Numbered from the stretch's first letter, positions 25,461-34,965 are shown. The stretch is 64,000 nucleotides of DNA from Salinibacter grassmerensis (GCF_947077765.1 NZ_CAMTTF010000001.1:470818-534817), one strand, 5' to 3'. The notes: a model not told the origin generated them from the letters alone. Made by a program: numbers and translations.

Positions 25461-25854
25461 TGGATGGACATGGCGCCAATGGAAGCCGCACTGGACGTGG
25501 AGCGCGTTCGCCTCCGATACCTCCAGGGAGGGGAAGACGAATCAGCCGCCCGCCTACAGGCCGCCCGAGGATGGCTTCACGGTCGTTGACAACCAGTTTA
25601 TCGACGAATTCCCGAAAGAGGCCGTCTGCTTTCTGCAGAAGTTTGAGGTGGACGACCAGCAGGTCGGCAGCCTCATGAACACGTTTCGCACCCGGGGCGA
25701 CATGAGCAAGAGCGGGGCTGCTGAGCAGTGGGTGCGGAACCACCCCGAGCACGTCACGCAGTGGCTCGGCCAGGCCGAGGCGTGTGCGACCGCGGACAAG
25801 GCCGTGACGCCCCTCCTTAACGATGCCACCCACTCGCGCGACCAGGGTGCGTGA
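25454..25854 (+). pseudogene. Remnant of a second OpuAC-type binding protein (C-terminal half)
   Basis: The frame that continues past the proX stop stays open to 25854. From about 25459 it encodes a clear relative of proX residues 205-329, with Trp-Lys-Pro-His-Trp-Thr-Trp against the proX GWYPHWKW. In an ungapped hand alignment of the last 95 residues I count about 55 identities. Landmarks include EFPKEAVCFL against EFPKEVACFL, the identical RGDMSK, and DATHSRDQGA against DATYSREQGA. No ATG lies ahead of the homologous part; the first usable start is a GTG at 25648. The N-terminal domain and signal peptide are absent. It is probably the tail of a decayed tandem paralogue. Confidence 0.75.
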
Positions 25855-25931
25855 AGCTCTGCATCCGGCCGTGCCTTAAGCCCCGCCCTGATAACATTAT
25901 CGCAATCTCTTTCCCCGATCTACACGCCGTG

Positions 25932-25952
25932 ACCGGATCACCTCCGGTTTAT
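25932..25952 (+). terminator. Weak hairpin after the proX remnant
   Basis: ACCGGA and TCCGGT form a 6-bp stem with a 5-nt loop, followed by TTATT. It could be the old terminator of the decayed gene or a leader element of the porin gene at 26009. Confidence 0.3.
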
Positions 25953-26008
25953 TCTGTAGCACTACGCTACCCTCTGCAACCCTTTCTCACAATGCGCGAT
26001 TTTCCCAT

Positions 26009-27430
26009 ATGAACCACATGAATCGGTACTGTACTGCAGTTTTCGCGCTCTTTCTCACCGCTGGATTGATGCTCCCCGGCTCGGCCCTCGCCGACGACCC
26101 GGAGCCCGCTGATGACAGCACCAACGCCACCTCCCTCGTCGCCAACGCCTGGGAGAGCGATAACACGACGGCGGCGCCCCAGCAGGACGAGCCGACGCTC
26201 GACGTGAGTGTCAACGGCTCGATCCGTTTCAATGCCCTCTTCCGCTCGTACGGCACGGCATTAGAAGGAGGGAATGACCGTGTGCTCGGTGATGGTGGAT
26301 TCACCTTCGACACCTTCCGCATTGGAGGAAGTGGTTCCTACGGAGGCTTGATCTTTGACTCTGAGCTTGCCGTGTACCCGGAATCCTTCGGTGGGGTGTT
26401 TCTCCAGAAGGGATGGGTCGGTTATGAGTTTAGCGACGCCCGTCAGGTTCAGGTTGGCGTGAGTCAGGTGCCCTTTGGCATCCAGCCGTACGCCTCCAGC
26501 AGCTGGTTCTTCAATAGCTCGTACTACGTCGGCCTGGAGGACGACTACGACGCTGGTGTCAAGGCGATGTTCACGCCCGGCAACTGGGACATCCAGGGTG
26601 CCTATTACATGAACGCCGAGCAGACGGACTTCTTCGCCGGCCAGAACTTCTCCCGCTACTCCTACGACGTGGCACCGAACAGTTCAGCGAACTATCACGT
26701 GGTGCCGGGTGACAACCGTCTCACTGAAGACGGAGAGGTCTTAACTCCTGAAGACGCAGCAGAAAATCCTGCTGTCATAGGTAACCTGCGCTCCGATATT
26801 ACGGAACAGCACCAATTCAACGTGAAGGTGGGGTATACCTTCGACCACGGTGATCTTGGCTCGACAAAGATTGGCGTTTCCGGACAGCGCGGTCAGCTTC
26901 AAAACCTGGACACGGGGGACACGGACTGGCACGCCGCGTATGCCGCTCACTTCCGGGGTCGCTACGCTGGATTTGATGCCAAGCTCCAGTTCTCGCAGCA
27001 AGAGTTGAATGCGCCCCTCACGCAAGAGGAAAAGTCCACCTTCAATGACTTGGCCGACGTGAACTACGGTGCGGAAGACTTTGTGGTGATGGGAGCCTAT
27101 GCCTTCCCGCAGCGTGTGGCGGCCGAGCACACGGTGTACTCGTCTAGCCTGGCGTACCACATTCCGGTGAACGCCGGCCCGATTTCGGAGATCAAGCCGT
27201 ACTATGACTTCAGTCTCGTCACAAAGAACGTGGACGCGTGGAACGACAACGCCACCCACGACATCGGCTTCCTCACGACGGCGGGACCGCTGTTCGTGTA
27301 CACGGACTTGAATATCAGCAAGGGTCATCCGTTCAACCACCCCGCCGATAATTTCGCGAGTGTGATGGCGGAGAACAACGATAACGAGTGGCGGACGGCC
27401 TTTAACCTGAACATCGGGATCTACTTCTAA
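26009..27430 (+). CDS. Outer-membrane porin-like protein
   Basis: A 473-residue secreted beta-barrel protein. The signal peptide (residues 1-28, ending GSALA) is followed by an acidic, low-complexity segment (DDPEPADDSTNATS) and then by alternating amphipathic strands from about residue 68 (LDVSVNGSIRFNALF) to the C-terminus GIYF, with a terminal Phe. Segments such as QVQVGVSQVPFGIQP and the YYVGLEDDYDAGVKAMFTP loop resemble porins of the OprO/DcaP type. Its gene follows the glycine betaine operon and has its own perfect terminator. An outer-membrane pore for osmolytes or substrates is a reasonable guess but is not shown by sequence. ATG codons at 26009 and 26018 are both possible starts. Confidence 0.8.
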   Translation: MNHMNRYCTAVFALFLTAGLMLPGSALADDPEPADDSTNATSLVANAWESDNTTAAPQQDEPTLDVSVNGSIRFNALFRSYGTALEGGNDRVLGDGGFTFDTFRIGGSGSYGGLIFDSELAVYPESFGGVFLQKGWVGYEFSDARQVQVGVSQVPFGIQPYASSSWFFNSSYYVGLEDDYDAGVKAMFTPGNWDIQGAYYMNAEQTDFFAGQNFSRYSYDVAPNSSANYHVVPGDNRLTEDGEVLTPEDAAENPAVIGNLRSDITEQHQFNVKVGYTFDHGDLGSTKIGVSGQRGQLQNLDTGDTDWHAAYAAHFRGRYAGFDAKLQFSQQELNAPLTQEEKSTFNDLADVNYGAEDFVVMGAYAFPQRVAAEHTVYSSSLAYHIPVNAGPISEIKPYYDFSLVTKNVDAWNDNATHDIGFLTTAGPLFVYTDLNISKGHPFNHPADNFASVMAENNDNEWRTAFNLNIGIYF

Positions 27431-27473
27431 CCGATCCCCGCCGACAGTTCGGCGACATGGAGACCTCCGTACA

Positions 27474-27519
27474 GGGACGCAGGCGACCGGGCATCCGGTG
27501 CCGCCTGCGTCCCTTTTTT
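27474..27519 (+). terminator. Strong Rho-independent terminator after the porin gene
   Basis: A perfect 12-bp stem (27474-27485 with 27502-27513) is followed by six T. It lies 44 bp past the porin stop. Confidence 0.9.
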
Positions 27520-27643
27520 GTTGGGGCGCACGCGTCCGAGGGCTCCGCCCAAACCGGCTCGGCTGGATGTGCAGCGTCGTCGTGGTTACCCTCCAGAGAC
27601 AGCACCCGATTGGTTTCCCCTTTACCCTGCGTATGCCGCCCGC

Positions 27644-28651
27644 ATGGCCCTCCGCGTCATCGACATCTATCACCCGGACACCGACGAGGCCCTTGACGTG
27701 CCCGACGCCCCCTACGACGTGCTCGGGCACTGGACCTACGCGATCGACGACGACCAGCGCGTGGACCGCGTGCTCATGGAGGTGGAGGACACCGAGGCGT
27801 TCCTCGATTGGGTCGACGATGCCGTGATCACGGAGTACCGGGTGGTAATCCACGCCGTGGAGGCGACGCTGCCGCGGCCCGAGGTGGACGGGGACGAAGG
27901 CGAAGAGGACGAGGGCGGAGACGCCGACGAGGAGGACACAGAAGGACGCTCCGCGCGGGTGGGACGGGCCGAGCTCTACGAGTACGCCCGCGACGCCACG
28001 GACGTCTCCGGCTACTACTACGCGCTCATTGCCCTGTCGGTCGTCGTTGCGGCCGGGGGCATGCTGCGGAACCAGACCGCCGTGGTGATCGGGGCGATGG
28101 TGATCGCGCCCCTCATCGGGCCCAACCTGGCCCTTGCGCTCGGCACCACCCTTGGGGACCTGGATCTGCTCAGACAGTCCGCCTGGGCCAACCTGACGAG
28201 CGTGGGGCTGGCCCTCAGCGGGGCCTTGGGCCTCGGAATCGTCATGACGGTGGACCCGACGACGGGTGAGTTGGCGGGGCGGACGGTCATTGGGATCGCC
28301 GACATCGCGCTGGCCGGCGCGGCGGGGGCGGCCGAGGCCCTGGCGGTACCCCGGGGACGCGCGACGGGCCTCGTCGGGGTGATGGTGGCGGTGGCGCTGC
28401 TGCCCCCCGCCGTGGCCACAGGGCTCTTGTTCGGAGCAGGGCATCCCGACCCGGCCCTCCGGGCGGGGCTGCTCACGGCGACCAACGTCGTCTCCCTCAA
28501 TCTAGCGGCCGTGTGCACGTTCTTGCTGCTCGGTGTGCGGCCCCGCGACTGGCGCGACATGGAGCAGGCGCGCACCTCCCCCCGCACCGCCCTTACGCTC
28601 TGGGGCGGCGCCCTGGTTGTGCTTGTCCTTCTTCTCTGGCAGTTCGCCTGA
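27644..28651 (+). CDS. DUF389 (TIGR00341-like) membrane protein
   Basis: A 335-residue protein. Residues 1-78 form a small soluble alpha/beta domain. Residues 80-100 are almost entirely acidic (EGEEDEGGDADEEDTEG). From residue 122 on, about six hydrophobic helices follow, including the conserved block GMLRNQTAVVIGAMVIAPLIGPNLALALGT cut here for length at its core AMVIAPLIGP. This is the hydrophobic DUF389 core seen in many bacteria and archaea; its function is not established. The ATG at 27644 precedes the soluble domain directly. It lies 124 bp after the porin terminator and is convergent with the MFS gene. Confidence 0.85.
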   Translation: MALRVIDIYHPDTDEALDVPDAPYDVLGHWTYAIDDDQRVDRVLMEVEDTEAFLDWVDDAVITEYRVVIHAVEATLPRPEVDGDEGEEDEGGDADEEDTEGRSARVGRAELYEYARDATDVSGYYYALIALSVVVAAGGMLRNQTAVVIGAMVIAPLIGPNLALALGTTLGDLDLLRQSAWANLTSVGLALSGALGLGIVMTVDPTTGELAGRTVIGIADIALAGAAGAAEALAVPRGRATGLVGVMVAVALLPPAVATGLLFGAGHPDPALRAGLLTATNVVSLNLAAVCTFLLLGVRPRDWRDMEQARTSPRTALTLWGGALVVLVLLLWQFA

Positions 28652-28701
28652 TTGAGAGACACGCTCCCCTGAAGGCATCCCGGGAAAAAGCTGCGGGGGC
28701 T

Positions 28702-29943
28702 CTACGGCGTCTCCGCCACGCTCGGGGACTCGGGCGAGGCCTCGTCCACCGAGGCGAGTGGCGGCTCCGGCAGGCCCCAGTGCACGAGGCCGGCCATGCC
28801 GATCATTGCGAGCGCGCCGCCGACGGCATTGCTGAGGAAGCCGTAGGGCCCGTACGTGATGCTGGCCACGAAGCTGCCGAACCCGAACCCGGCCTGGCCC
28901 ACGCTCATGGCGAGGCCCATGAGGAGGCCGCGCTGGCGATCCGGCACGAGCGCCGTGATGAGCGACTGCAGGGGGCCCACGCGAATGCCGATGAGGCCCA
29001 TGGCCAGGAAGAAGAGTACGGCCGCAATGAGGAACCCTGTGATGTAGAGCGGGGCGAGTGCCATCAGCAGGCCGAGGATCAGCGACGCCCACACCACGAT
29101 CGGCTTGCGCCCAATGCGGTCGGAGACCCGCCCCCCGAGCGGGGACGCGAGGATGTTGGCGGTGCCCCCGATGGCGAAGAGGAGGGCGATCTCGTAGCTC
29201 GACACGCCCACCGTGGACTCGAGCCAGCTCGGGAGGAACGACGTGAAGAGCCCGAAGCCGGAGAACATGAGGAGGTACGACGCCACGGCGTTCACGGCGT
29301 CGGAGCCCTGGAGCACGGCCCGGTATTTCTCGACGAGGCGGGCCGGCGTGAGCCGTTGGTCGTCGAGGTCGGCGTCCGGCTGCGGGACGAACAGCCAGAT
29401 CAGCACGGCCGACACGGCCATGGGGACCGCAAACATGAGAAAGGGCCACCGATAGCCGAAGCCAGTCGCGAGCACCTTGCCGATCGGGATGCCGGCCACC
29501 TGCCCGAAGGCCGTGCCGCTCATCACCCATCCGTTGGCCCACCCGCGCTGCTCGTACGGGAAGTAGTCCCCCACGTAGGCCACCGAGCCGCTGGTCAGCA
29601 TGCCGCCCCCGACGCCCGCCAGCAGGCGCATGGAGAACAGCAGGACGTAGCTCTCCGCCACTGTGTGCAGGGTGAGCGTGACGGCCATTAGGATGGTCCC
29701 GTACAGCAGGATGAGGCGGCGCCCAATGCGGTCGGACGCCGGGCCCGTAATGAGGGCCGACACCCCCAGCGACAGCGCGTAGGCCGTCAGCAGCATGCCC
29801 TGCCAGAACGCGTTCACCCCGAGCGTCGCCGCAATCTCGGGGAGAATGGGCACCATGATGATCAGCTGGCTGCTGGCCGAGAACATCATCAGCCAGAGCG
29901 CAAAGAGAATCAGGTACGGGTTCGAAGTTTTCGTGTCGGGCAC
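28702..29943 (-). CDS. Major facilitator superfamily transporter
   Basis: A 413-residue inner-membrane transporter with about 12 hydrophobic helices. The conserved loop 2-3 motif is GPASDRIGRRLILLYG, and its repeat in the second half is GGRVSDRIGRKPIVV. Helix 5 contains GTAFGQVAGIPIGK. The overall look is that of the DHA1 drug:proton antiporter group, but the substrate is unknown. The central loop (residues 205-225) is acidic. Transcribed alone; its leader region of about 380 bp is shared with the divergent TonB receptor gene. Confidence 0.88.
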   Translation of the reverse strand: MPDTKTSNPYLILFALWLMMFSASSQLIIMVPILPEIAATLGVNAFWQGMLLTAYALSLGVSALITGPASDRIGRRLILLYGTILMAVTLTLHTVAESYVLLFSMRLLAGVGGGMLTSGSVAYVGDYFPYEQRGWANGWVMSGTAFGQVAGIPIGKVLATGFGYRWPFLMFAVPMAVSAVLIWLFVPQPDADLDDQRLTPARLVEKYRAVLQGSDAVNAVASYLLMFSGFGLFTSFLPSWLESTVGVSSYEIALLFAIGGTANILASPLGGRVSDRIGRKPIVVWASLILGLLMALAPLYITGFLIAAVLFFLAMGLIGIRVGPLQSLITALVPDRQRGLLMGLAMSVGQAGFGFGSFVASITYGPYGFLSNAVGGALAMIGMAGLVHWGLPEPPLASVDEASPESPSVAETP

Positions 29944-30327
29944 GAAGGAAGGCGGTGGATGAAAGAGGTGGAGAAGCTTGAAATGTAAGCCCTTAAACTG
30001 AGGAGGAAGCGGGCCACATGCAGAACGCAGACCGAAATATTCAACGAAATTCGCCGTCGTCCTACGGCGGTGGATGCTAGATGGTACAGGGGAGATCCAT
30101 GCGTGGACCAGCCAGCATTCTGTGGGCAGTGCGCGTGAAAGAGACCTCCGGACGCAGCCGAGTAAGGGAGAAGACAGATTAGTTAATGTAACGGTGATCT
30201 GTGCGTAATAGTGACATTACGCACAATTCGTATTGTGTAGCCTGCGTTCCAGTTCGCCCACTGTACCCACAGTGCGCCACGAACTTGGCACTTTCGCTGA
30301 TTTCCCTTCATAACTTCGCTCATCTTG
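29944..30327. other. 384-bp divergent regulatory region
   Basis: No gene is seen. It separates the MFS gene (minus) from the TonB-dependent receptor (plus). Its most striking content is the pair of overlapping inverted repeats at 30200-30237, in an A/T-rich setting. Confidence 0.6.
30200..30237. promoter_or_regulatory. Overlapping inverted repeats upstream of the TonB receptor (candidate operator)
   Basis: A perfect 9-bp inverted repeat, TGTGCGTAA (30200-30208) and TTACGCACA (30217-30225), has an 8-nt spacer. A second perfect repeat, CACAAT (30222-30227) and ATTGTG (30232-30237), overlaps its right arm. There is no T-run, so it is unlikely to be a terminator. The symmetry and the site about 90-130 bp before the receptor start suggest binding of a dimeric regulator. 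The regulator is not identified. Confidence 0.55.
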
Positions 30328-33156
30328 ATGCCTGAGCCCTGGATGCGACGCACGCTCACGGTCGCCCTGGTCGCGCTGATGGTTGTCGGTCCCGATGCGG
30401 CCGTGGCGCAGGACGCGGCGCCGACCGGAGCCGTCACAGGGGTGGTCGTGGAGGAGCAGCGTGGGGCGCCCCTCCCGGGAGCGAACGTCACGATCGAGGG
30501 CACCTCGACGGGCACCTCGACAGACCTCGACGGGCGGTACCGCATCGACGAACTTGAGCCGGGGACGTACGACCTCGTCGTCTCGTTCGTCGGGTTTCAG
30601 AAGAAGACCGTGACGGGCATAGAGGTGGCGGCCGGAGAGTCGACTACCCTCGACGTCGCGCTCGCCGAAGAGACCGAGCAGCTCGAAGAGGTTGTGGTTC
30701 AGGCACAGGCGGCTCGGGACTCCGAAGCAGGCCTGCTAAAGGAGCGGGCGAAGGCTGCGTCGGTCGTGGACGCGATCAGTGCCGAGGCCATCGGCAAGTC
30801 GGGAAGCTCGACGGCGGCGGGGGCCATTAAGAAGGTGACTGGTGCCTCCATCACGGAAGGAAAATTCGTCAATGTGCGTGGGCTAGGGGGACGGTACGTC
30901 AACGCTCAGCTCAACGGCGCGGAGCTTCCCAGTGCCAGCCCCAACAGCAATTCGGTCCCGCTCGATCTCTTTCCAGCTGGGCTGCTCGACAACATTGTGA
31001 CGAGCAAGACCTTCACGCCAGACGAGCCCGGCAATTTTACAGGGGGGAATGTTGATCTTAGTACTAAGTCGTTCCCTGAAAGGCGGACGCTGTCTTTCTC
31101 AAGCTCGGTCACCTACCACAGTGAGGCCCGCTTCGACGATATTCTCCGCCAGAACGGCGGGTTGGACCGGGTGCCCGGCGTAGTCCCGTCGCTGCCCGAG
31201 GGCGATCTCAGGGCTGAGAATCAGCCCATTCCTCCGTACTTCGGGGCCAATCAGCAGGAGCGTCAGTTTCTGAACGACGTAACCAACGCGTTCAGTCAGA
31301 GCAAAATCACGCCTCAGCGAAAGGCCGGGCCCATCAACCAGGGCTACTCGGCGTCGTTTGGCGACCAATTTCAAATCTTTGATGGAATGCCCCTTGGGGT
31401 GGTAACGGGGATCACCTACAGTCGGAGTACGAGTGCATCTCGGAATCGTCGCTCCGCTAGTGCAGGGCCTGTGTCCGACGAAAGCATAACGCCCGACTTC
31501 CAATTCAGTGGCGAGAGCGGGTCAACTGAAGAAGTGCTTGGTGGAATTGCCAACTTCTCGTTCAAGCCCCATCCCGACCACGAAATTTCCCTCAACAGTC
31601 TGTACAACCAGTCGAATGAGCAGTCGGCAGTCTTCTTGACGGGCTCTATTCCGCGGGACGACGACAATCGAATTTTTGACCGCCGCCGATTGGAGCCCAT
31701 CGACCGAACGGTCTGGAACGTGCAGGGAAAGGGAGAACACCTACTGGGCGGTGGCAGCGACAGCCCACGACTGACATGGAACTCGTCGTACTCGAAGACG
31801 ACGCAGGATGAATCGGACGTTCGGTTCTTTACCGACGATCGTCTCCCCGACCGGGACGTGCACCGCATTGCGACATCGATCTACGAGTTTCCGACGCGCT
31901 ATTTCCGAAACCTCTCGGAGTACACGTGGGGCAACGATCTGGAAGTATCGGTGCCGTTCGGATTCGGAAGTCTCAAGGTAGGAGGGACCTATCAGTATCG
32001 GGAGCGAGATCTCAACGAGCGTCGATTCATCTACGACAATCTAAATTCTCCAGGATATGAAGGCGCCCCCAACACATACTTTAGCAAATGTGCCGGCTTC
32101 ATTGACGAAGGCGAGTGTGATAGCGGCCCCTATCAGGGTACTGCTCCCTCCGACCTCGGGGTCGTGATTCAGGAGCAGACCTCCAACCAGAACAACCTAG
32201 TCGGGGACCGTACCGTGGGGGCCGGCTTCGCAATGGTCGATACGGAGGTGCCGGGCCTGCCGGCCCTCCGATTCATCGGGGGACTTCGGATAGAGCACAC
32301 GGATCAATCCATCGAAACGAGGGACGGGCAGACCGGACAGATTACAGAGACGGACCTTCTGCCCTCGGCCAATCTGGTGTATGCCCTCCGCGAAGACATG
32401 AACGTGCGGGCGGCCTATGGACGCACACTGGCGCGTCCGACGTTCCGAGAATTCTCGCCGGCGACCTACTACGACTTTAAGCGACAAGAGATCTTTGACG
32501 GCGACCCAACGCTGAAGCGAACCCTTGTCGACAACGTGGACCTCCGCTGGGAGTGGTTTGCGGGGCCGGGGGAGCTGCTTGCGGTCACCGGGTACGCAAA
32601 GTCGTTCCAGGACCCGATCGAGCGGGTCGTCGTGGAGCAGGCCATCAATCGTGAGGTTACATACCAAAATCAGCGGAGCGCGGAGATATATGGGGCCGAG
32701 TTTGAGGCGCGGAAGCGGCTTGGGTTCGTGTCGAACGCACTTCGTCATTTCGAACTAGGAGGAAACCTGACGCTTACTGAATCGACGGTCACGGACACGT
32801 CGGGGCAGGCGCTGGGACGTCCGCTCGAGGGGCAGTCGTCCTACCTGATCAACGCAGACCTGTCGTACGACAATCCGAATAGTGAGACCATTGTCTCCGT
32901 CTTCTACAACTACTTCGACGATCGCCTCGACACCATCGAGCGCCAGAACCAGCCCAATCAGTTTGAGCGTGGGCGGCACACGGTCGACGTCGTGGCCTCT
33001 CAGGGCCTGCCCTTCGGCGTCAAGATGAAGGTGTCCGTCAAGAATGTGCTCAATGAGGACACCGAAGTATACCAGTCTTTTCCGAGCGCGGAGTTTACGA
33101 CGGTCCGATACAAGGAGGGGCGTACAATTTCCGTTGGGTTCACTTATAGCCTCTAA
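30328..33156 (+). CDS. TonB-dependent outer-membrane receptor with N-terminal CarboxypepD_reg-like domain
   Basis: A 942-residue active-transport receptor of the outer membrane. A signal peptide (to about VAQ) is followed by a carboxypeptidase-regulatory-like beta-sandwich (residues 30-115: TGVVVEEQRGAPLPGANVTI and GRYRIDELEPGTYDLVVSF), as in many Bacteroidota receptors. The plug domain (about 130-270) shows NVRGLGGRYVNAQLNGAELP and the SKTFTPDEPGNFTGG motif. The rest is the 22-strand barrel, ending TISVGFTYSL. ATG codons at 30328 and 30343 are both possible; the second gives a tighter signal peptide. It is not SusC-like in pairing: no SusD follows, but a lipoprotein gene does. The ligand is unknown. 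Confidence 0.9.
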   Translation: MPEPWMRRTLTVALVALMVVGPDAAVAQDAAPTGAVTGVVVEEQRGAPLPGANVTIEGTSTGTSTDLDGRYRIDELEPGTYDLVVSFVGFQKKTVTGIEVAAGESTTLDVALAEETEQLEEVVVQAQAARDSEAGLLKERAKAASVVDAISAEAIGKSGSSTAAGAIKKVTGASITEGKFVNVRGLGGRYVNAQLNGAELPSASPNSNSVPLDLFPAGLLDNIVTSKTFTPDEPGNFTGGNVDLSTKSFPERRTLSFSSSVTYHSEARFDDILRQNGGLDRVPGVVPSLPEGDLRAENQPIPPYFGANQQERQFLNDVTNAFSQSKITPQRKAGPINQGYSASFGDQFQIFDGMPLGVVTGITYSRSTSASRNRRSASAGPVSDESITPDFQFSGESGSTEEVLGGIANFSFKPHPDHEISLNSLYNQSNEQSAVFLTGSIPRDDDNRIFDRRRLEPIDRTVWNVQGKGEHLLGGGSDSPRLTWNSSYSKTTQDESDVRFFTDDRLPDRDVHRIATSIYEFPTRYFRNLSEYTWGNDLEVSVPFGFGSLKVGGTYQYRERDLNERRFIYDNLNSPGYEGAPNTYFSKCAGFIDEGECDSGPYQGTAPSDLGVVIQEQTSNQNNLVGDRTVGAGFAMVDTEVPGLPALRFIGGLRIEHTDQSIETRDGQTGQITETDLLPSANLVYALREDMNVRAAYGRTLARPTFREFSPATYYDFKRQEIFDGDPTLKRTLVDNVDLRWEWFAGPGELLAVTGYAKSFQDPIERVVVEQAINREVTYQNQRSAEIYGAEFEARKRLGFVSNALRHFELGGNLTLTESTVTDTSGQALGRPLEGQSSYLINADLSYDNPNSETIVSVFYNYFDDRLDTIERQNQPNQFERGRHTVDVVASQGLPFGVKMKVSVKNVLNEDTEVYQSFPSAEFTTVRYKEGRTISVGFTYSL

Positions 33157-33227
33157 CAGTAATCTACGATTAGCTCTACGACTGGACATTTCGACCTCGG
33201 ATGTCCCTGCTGGCATCCAGCGAAGAC

Positions 33228-33254
33228 AAGGCGAGCCATCGCGGCTCGCCTTTT
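33228..33254 (+). terminator. Rho-independent terminator between receptor and lipoprotein genes
   Basis: A 10-bp stem (33228-33237 with 33243-33252), 5-nt loop, and TTTT at 33251-33254. It lies 72 bp after the receptor stop, so the lipoprotein gene at 33363 probably gets either its own promoter or read-through. Confidence 0.8.
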
Positions 33255-33362
33255 GGCATTTCTGAGCCCCCCGTTATGGAAGTGTTATGCGGCTGTGGGG
33301 ACTGCAGTGTGGGCTCGGGACACGCACCTACAACGTCTCTTCATGAACTCAACAACAACGGC

Positions 33363-34931
33363 ATGACCAACGTGAATCAACACACCATCAGTGCACGATC
33401 GTGGCTTCGGATCGGACTCGCTTTACTGGTCGTCCCGGCCATGATCCTGTTCACGGGTTGTGACAATAACGACAGTGGAATAGACGACGACATGGACGAT
33501 GGCCCGCCGGGGGGCACCTCGGCGACTGATGCTAACTACGCCAACTACGACACGACCGAAGCAGCGGTTGTCTTTGGTGAGCAGTCCGGCAATGATCTAG
33601 GCGTTGTCCCGGACGACGCGTCAGACAACGAGAACGTGCGGGAGAACTACGTGAAGTGGACGAGCGATCACACGTACCATCTCGACGGACGAACTTTTGT
33701 GAACTCGGGCGATACCCTGGAGATTGAACCCGGTACGGTCGTGAAGGGCATTCCCAACCAGGACCCAAATAATGCTAGCGTGTTGGTCGTGGCACGAGGG
33801 GCGACGATTCTGGCCGACGGCAATCCGGGGAGCAACACCCCCAGCGAGGCCGACCCGATCATCTTCACCACTCGGGAAGATGACGTGAGCGACCCGAACG
33901 ATCTGAAGCCGAATCTTGATGGGGCCTGGGGGGGCGTGATCATTCTCGGCAATGGACCGAAAAACTTCCCTGGATCCCGCAATGTCGAGGGCATCCCGTC
34001 GGACGTGAATCGTGCGTCGTTCGGGAGCGATAGTCCCGATCCGAACGATGACTCTGGCGTCTTTCGGTTCGCCCACATCCGCTATGGTGGCATCTCCATC
34101 GGGGCTGGCAATGAGATCAACGGCCTTACGATGGGCGCGGTTGGCTCCGGAACCACGATCGAGTGGGTAGAGGTCTTCAATAACCAGGATGACGGCTTCG
34201 AGTGGTTCGGCGGCAACGTGAATGCCCGCTACCTCTTCGCCAGCCGCGTCGGGGATGACTCCTTCGACATTGACCAGGGCTTCAGCGGCAACCTGCAGTT
34301 CCTGCTTGCCATCCAGGCGCCGACGCGCGGCGACCGCACCGGCGAGCACGACAGTGGAGACGACGGCTACGGCGGAGGCGACGAGGGAGATACGCCGGTC
34401 GCCAATCCGCAGATTTACAACGCCACCTACATCGGCTCTGGACCAGACGGAGACGGTGATATCGCGCTGAAGCTCCGCGATAACTTTGGAGGCAACTACT
34501 TCAATTCGATCTTCTACGACTTCCCGGTGCAGTTTATCGAGGTGGAAGAAGCCTCGGGACCGGACAGTCGGGCACGCTGGGAGAACGGCGAGTTGACGGT
34601 TGAAAGCAGCATCACCTGGAAATTTGGATCAGTGCAGGATGCCAGCACTCCCTTTGAGGATCTCGTCGAGAATGGCGGGTCGTGGGGCACTACAGTGGCC
34701 GACGATCTTGAAAACAGCTACAACGTAACCTACGAGAACCCGGGTCTCTCGCGCGATCTCTCGGGTGATTTCCAGACAGTGGGAGTCATTCCGACGAACG
34801 ACGTGAGCGGTGGCCAGACGCCGAGCGGGTCGTTCTTTGAAGACGTGTCTTACCGGGGCGCCTTCGATCCCAGTGGAAGCAACTGGGCCGCAGGGTGGAC
34901 CTTCAGTGATGAGGTTGGCATGTTCCAGTAG
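33363..34931 (+). CDS. Secreted lipoprotein, likely beta-helix type, partner of the TonB receptor
   Basis: A 522-residue exported lipoprotein. The lipobox is LFTGC with Cys33, followed by an Asn/Asp-rich tether (DNNDSGIDDDMDDG). The mature part has recurring beta-strand turns typical of right-handed beta-helix proteins: GDTLEIEPGTVVKG, ASVLVVARGATILADG, WGGVIILGNGP, FRFAHIRYGG, TIEWVEVFNNQDDGFEWFGG and GDDSFDIDQGFSG. The acidic D-D-G-F and D-D-S-F-D motifs could hold calcium. I recall similar lipoproteins beside TonB receptors in other Gram-negatives, with function unsettled. The longer frame upstream of 33363 lacks coding character. It has its own strong terminator. Confidence 0.82.
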   Translation: MTNVNQHTISARSWLRIGLALLVVPAMILFTGCDNNDSGIDDDMDDGPPGGTSATDANYANYDTTEAAVVFGEQSGNDLGVVPDDASDNENVRENYVKWTSDHTYHLDGRTFVNSGDTLEIEPGTVVKGIPNQDPNNASVLVVARGATILADGNPGSNTPSEADPIIFTTREDDVSDPNDLKPNLDGAWGGVIILGNGPKNFPGSRNVEGIPSDVNRASFGSDSPDPNDDSGVFRFAHIRYGGISIGAGNEINGLTMGAVGSGTTIEWVEVFNNQDDGFEWFGGNVNARYLFASRVGDDSFDIDQGFSGNLQFLLAIQAPTRGDRTGEHDSGDDGYGGGDEGDTPVANPQIYNATYIGSGPDGDGDIALKLRDNFGGNYFNSIFYDFPVQFIEVEEASGPDSRARWENGELTVESSITWKFGSVQDASTPFEDLVENGGSWGTTVADDLENSYNVTYENPGLSRDLSGDFQTVGVIPTNDVSGGQTPSGSFFEDVSYRGAFDPSGSNWAAGWTFSDEVGMFQ

Positions 34932-34965
34932 CAGCCTCTCAGAGAGCAATCCCTAATCCCATACG

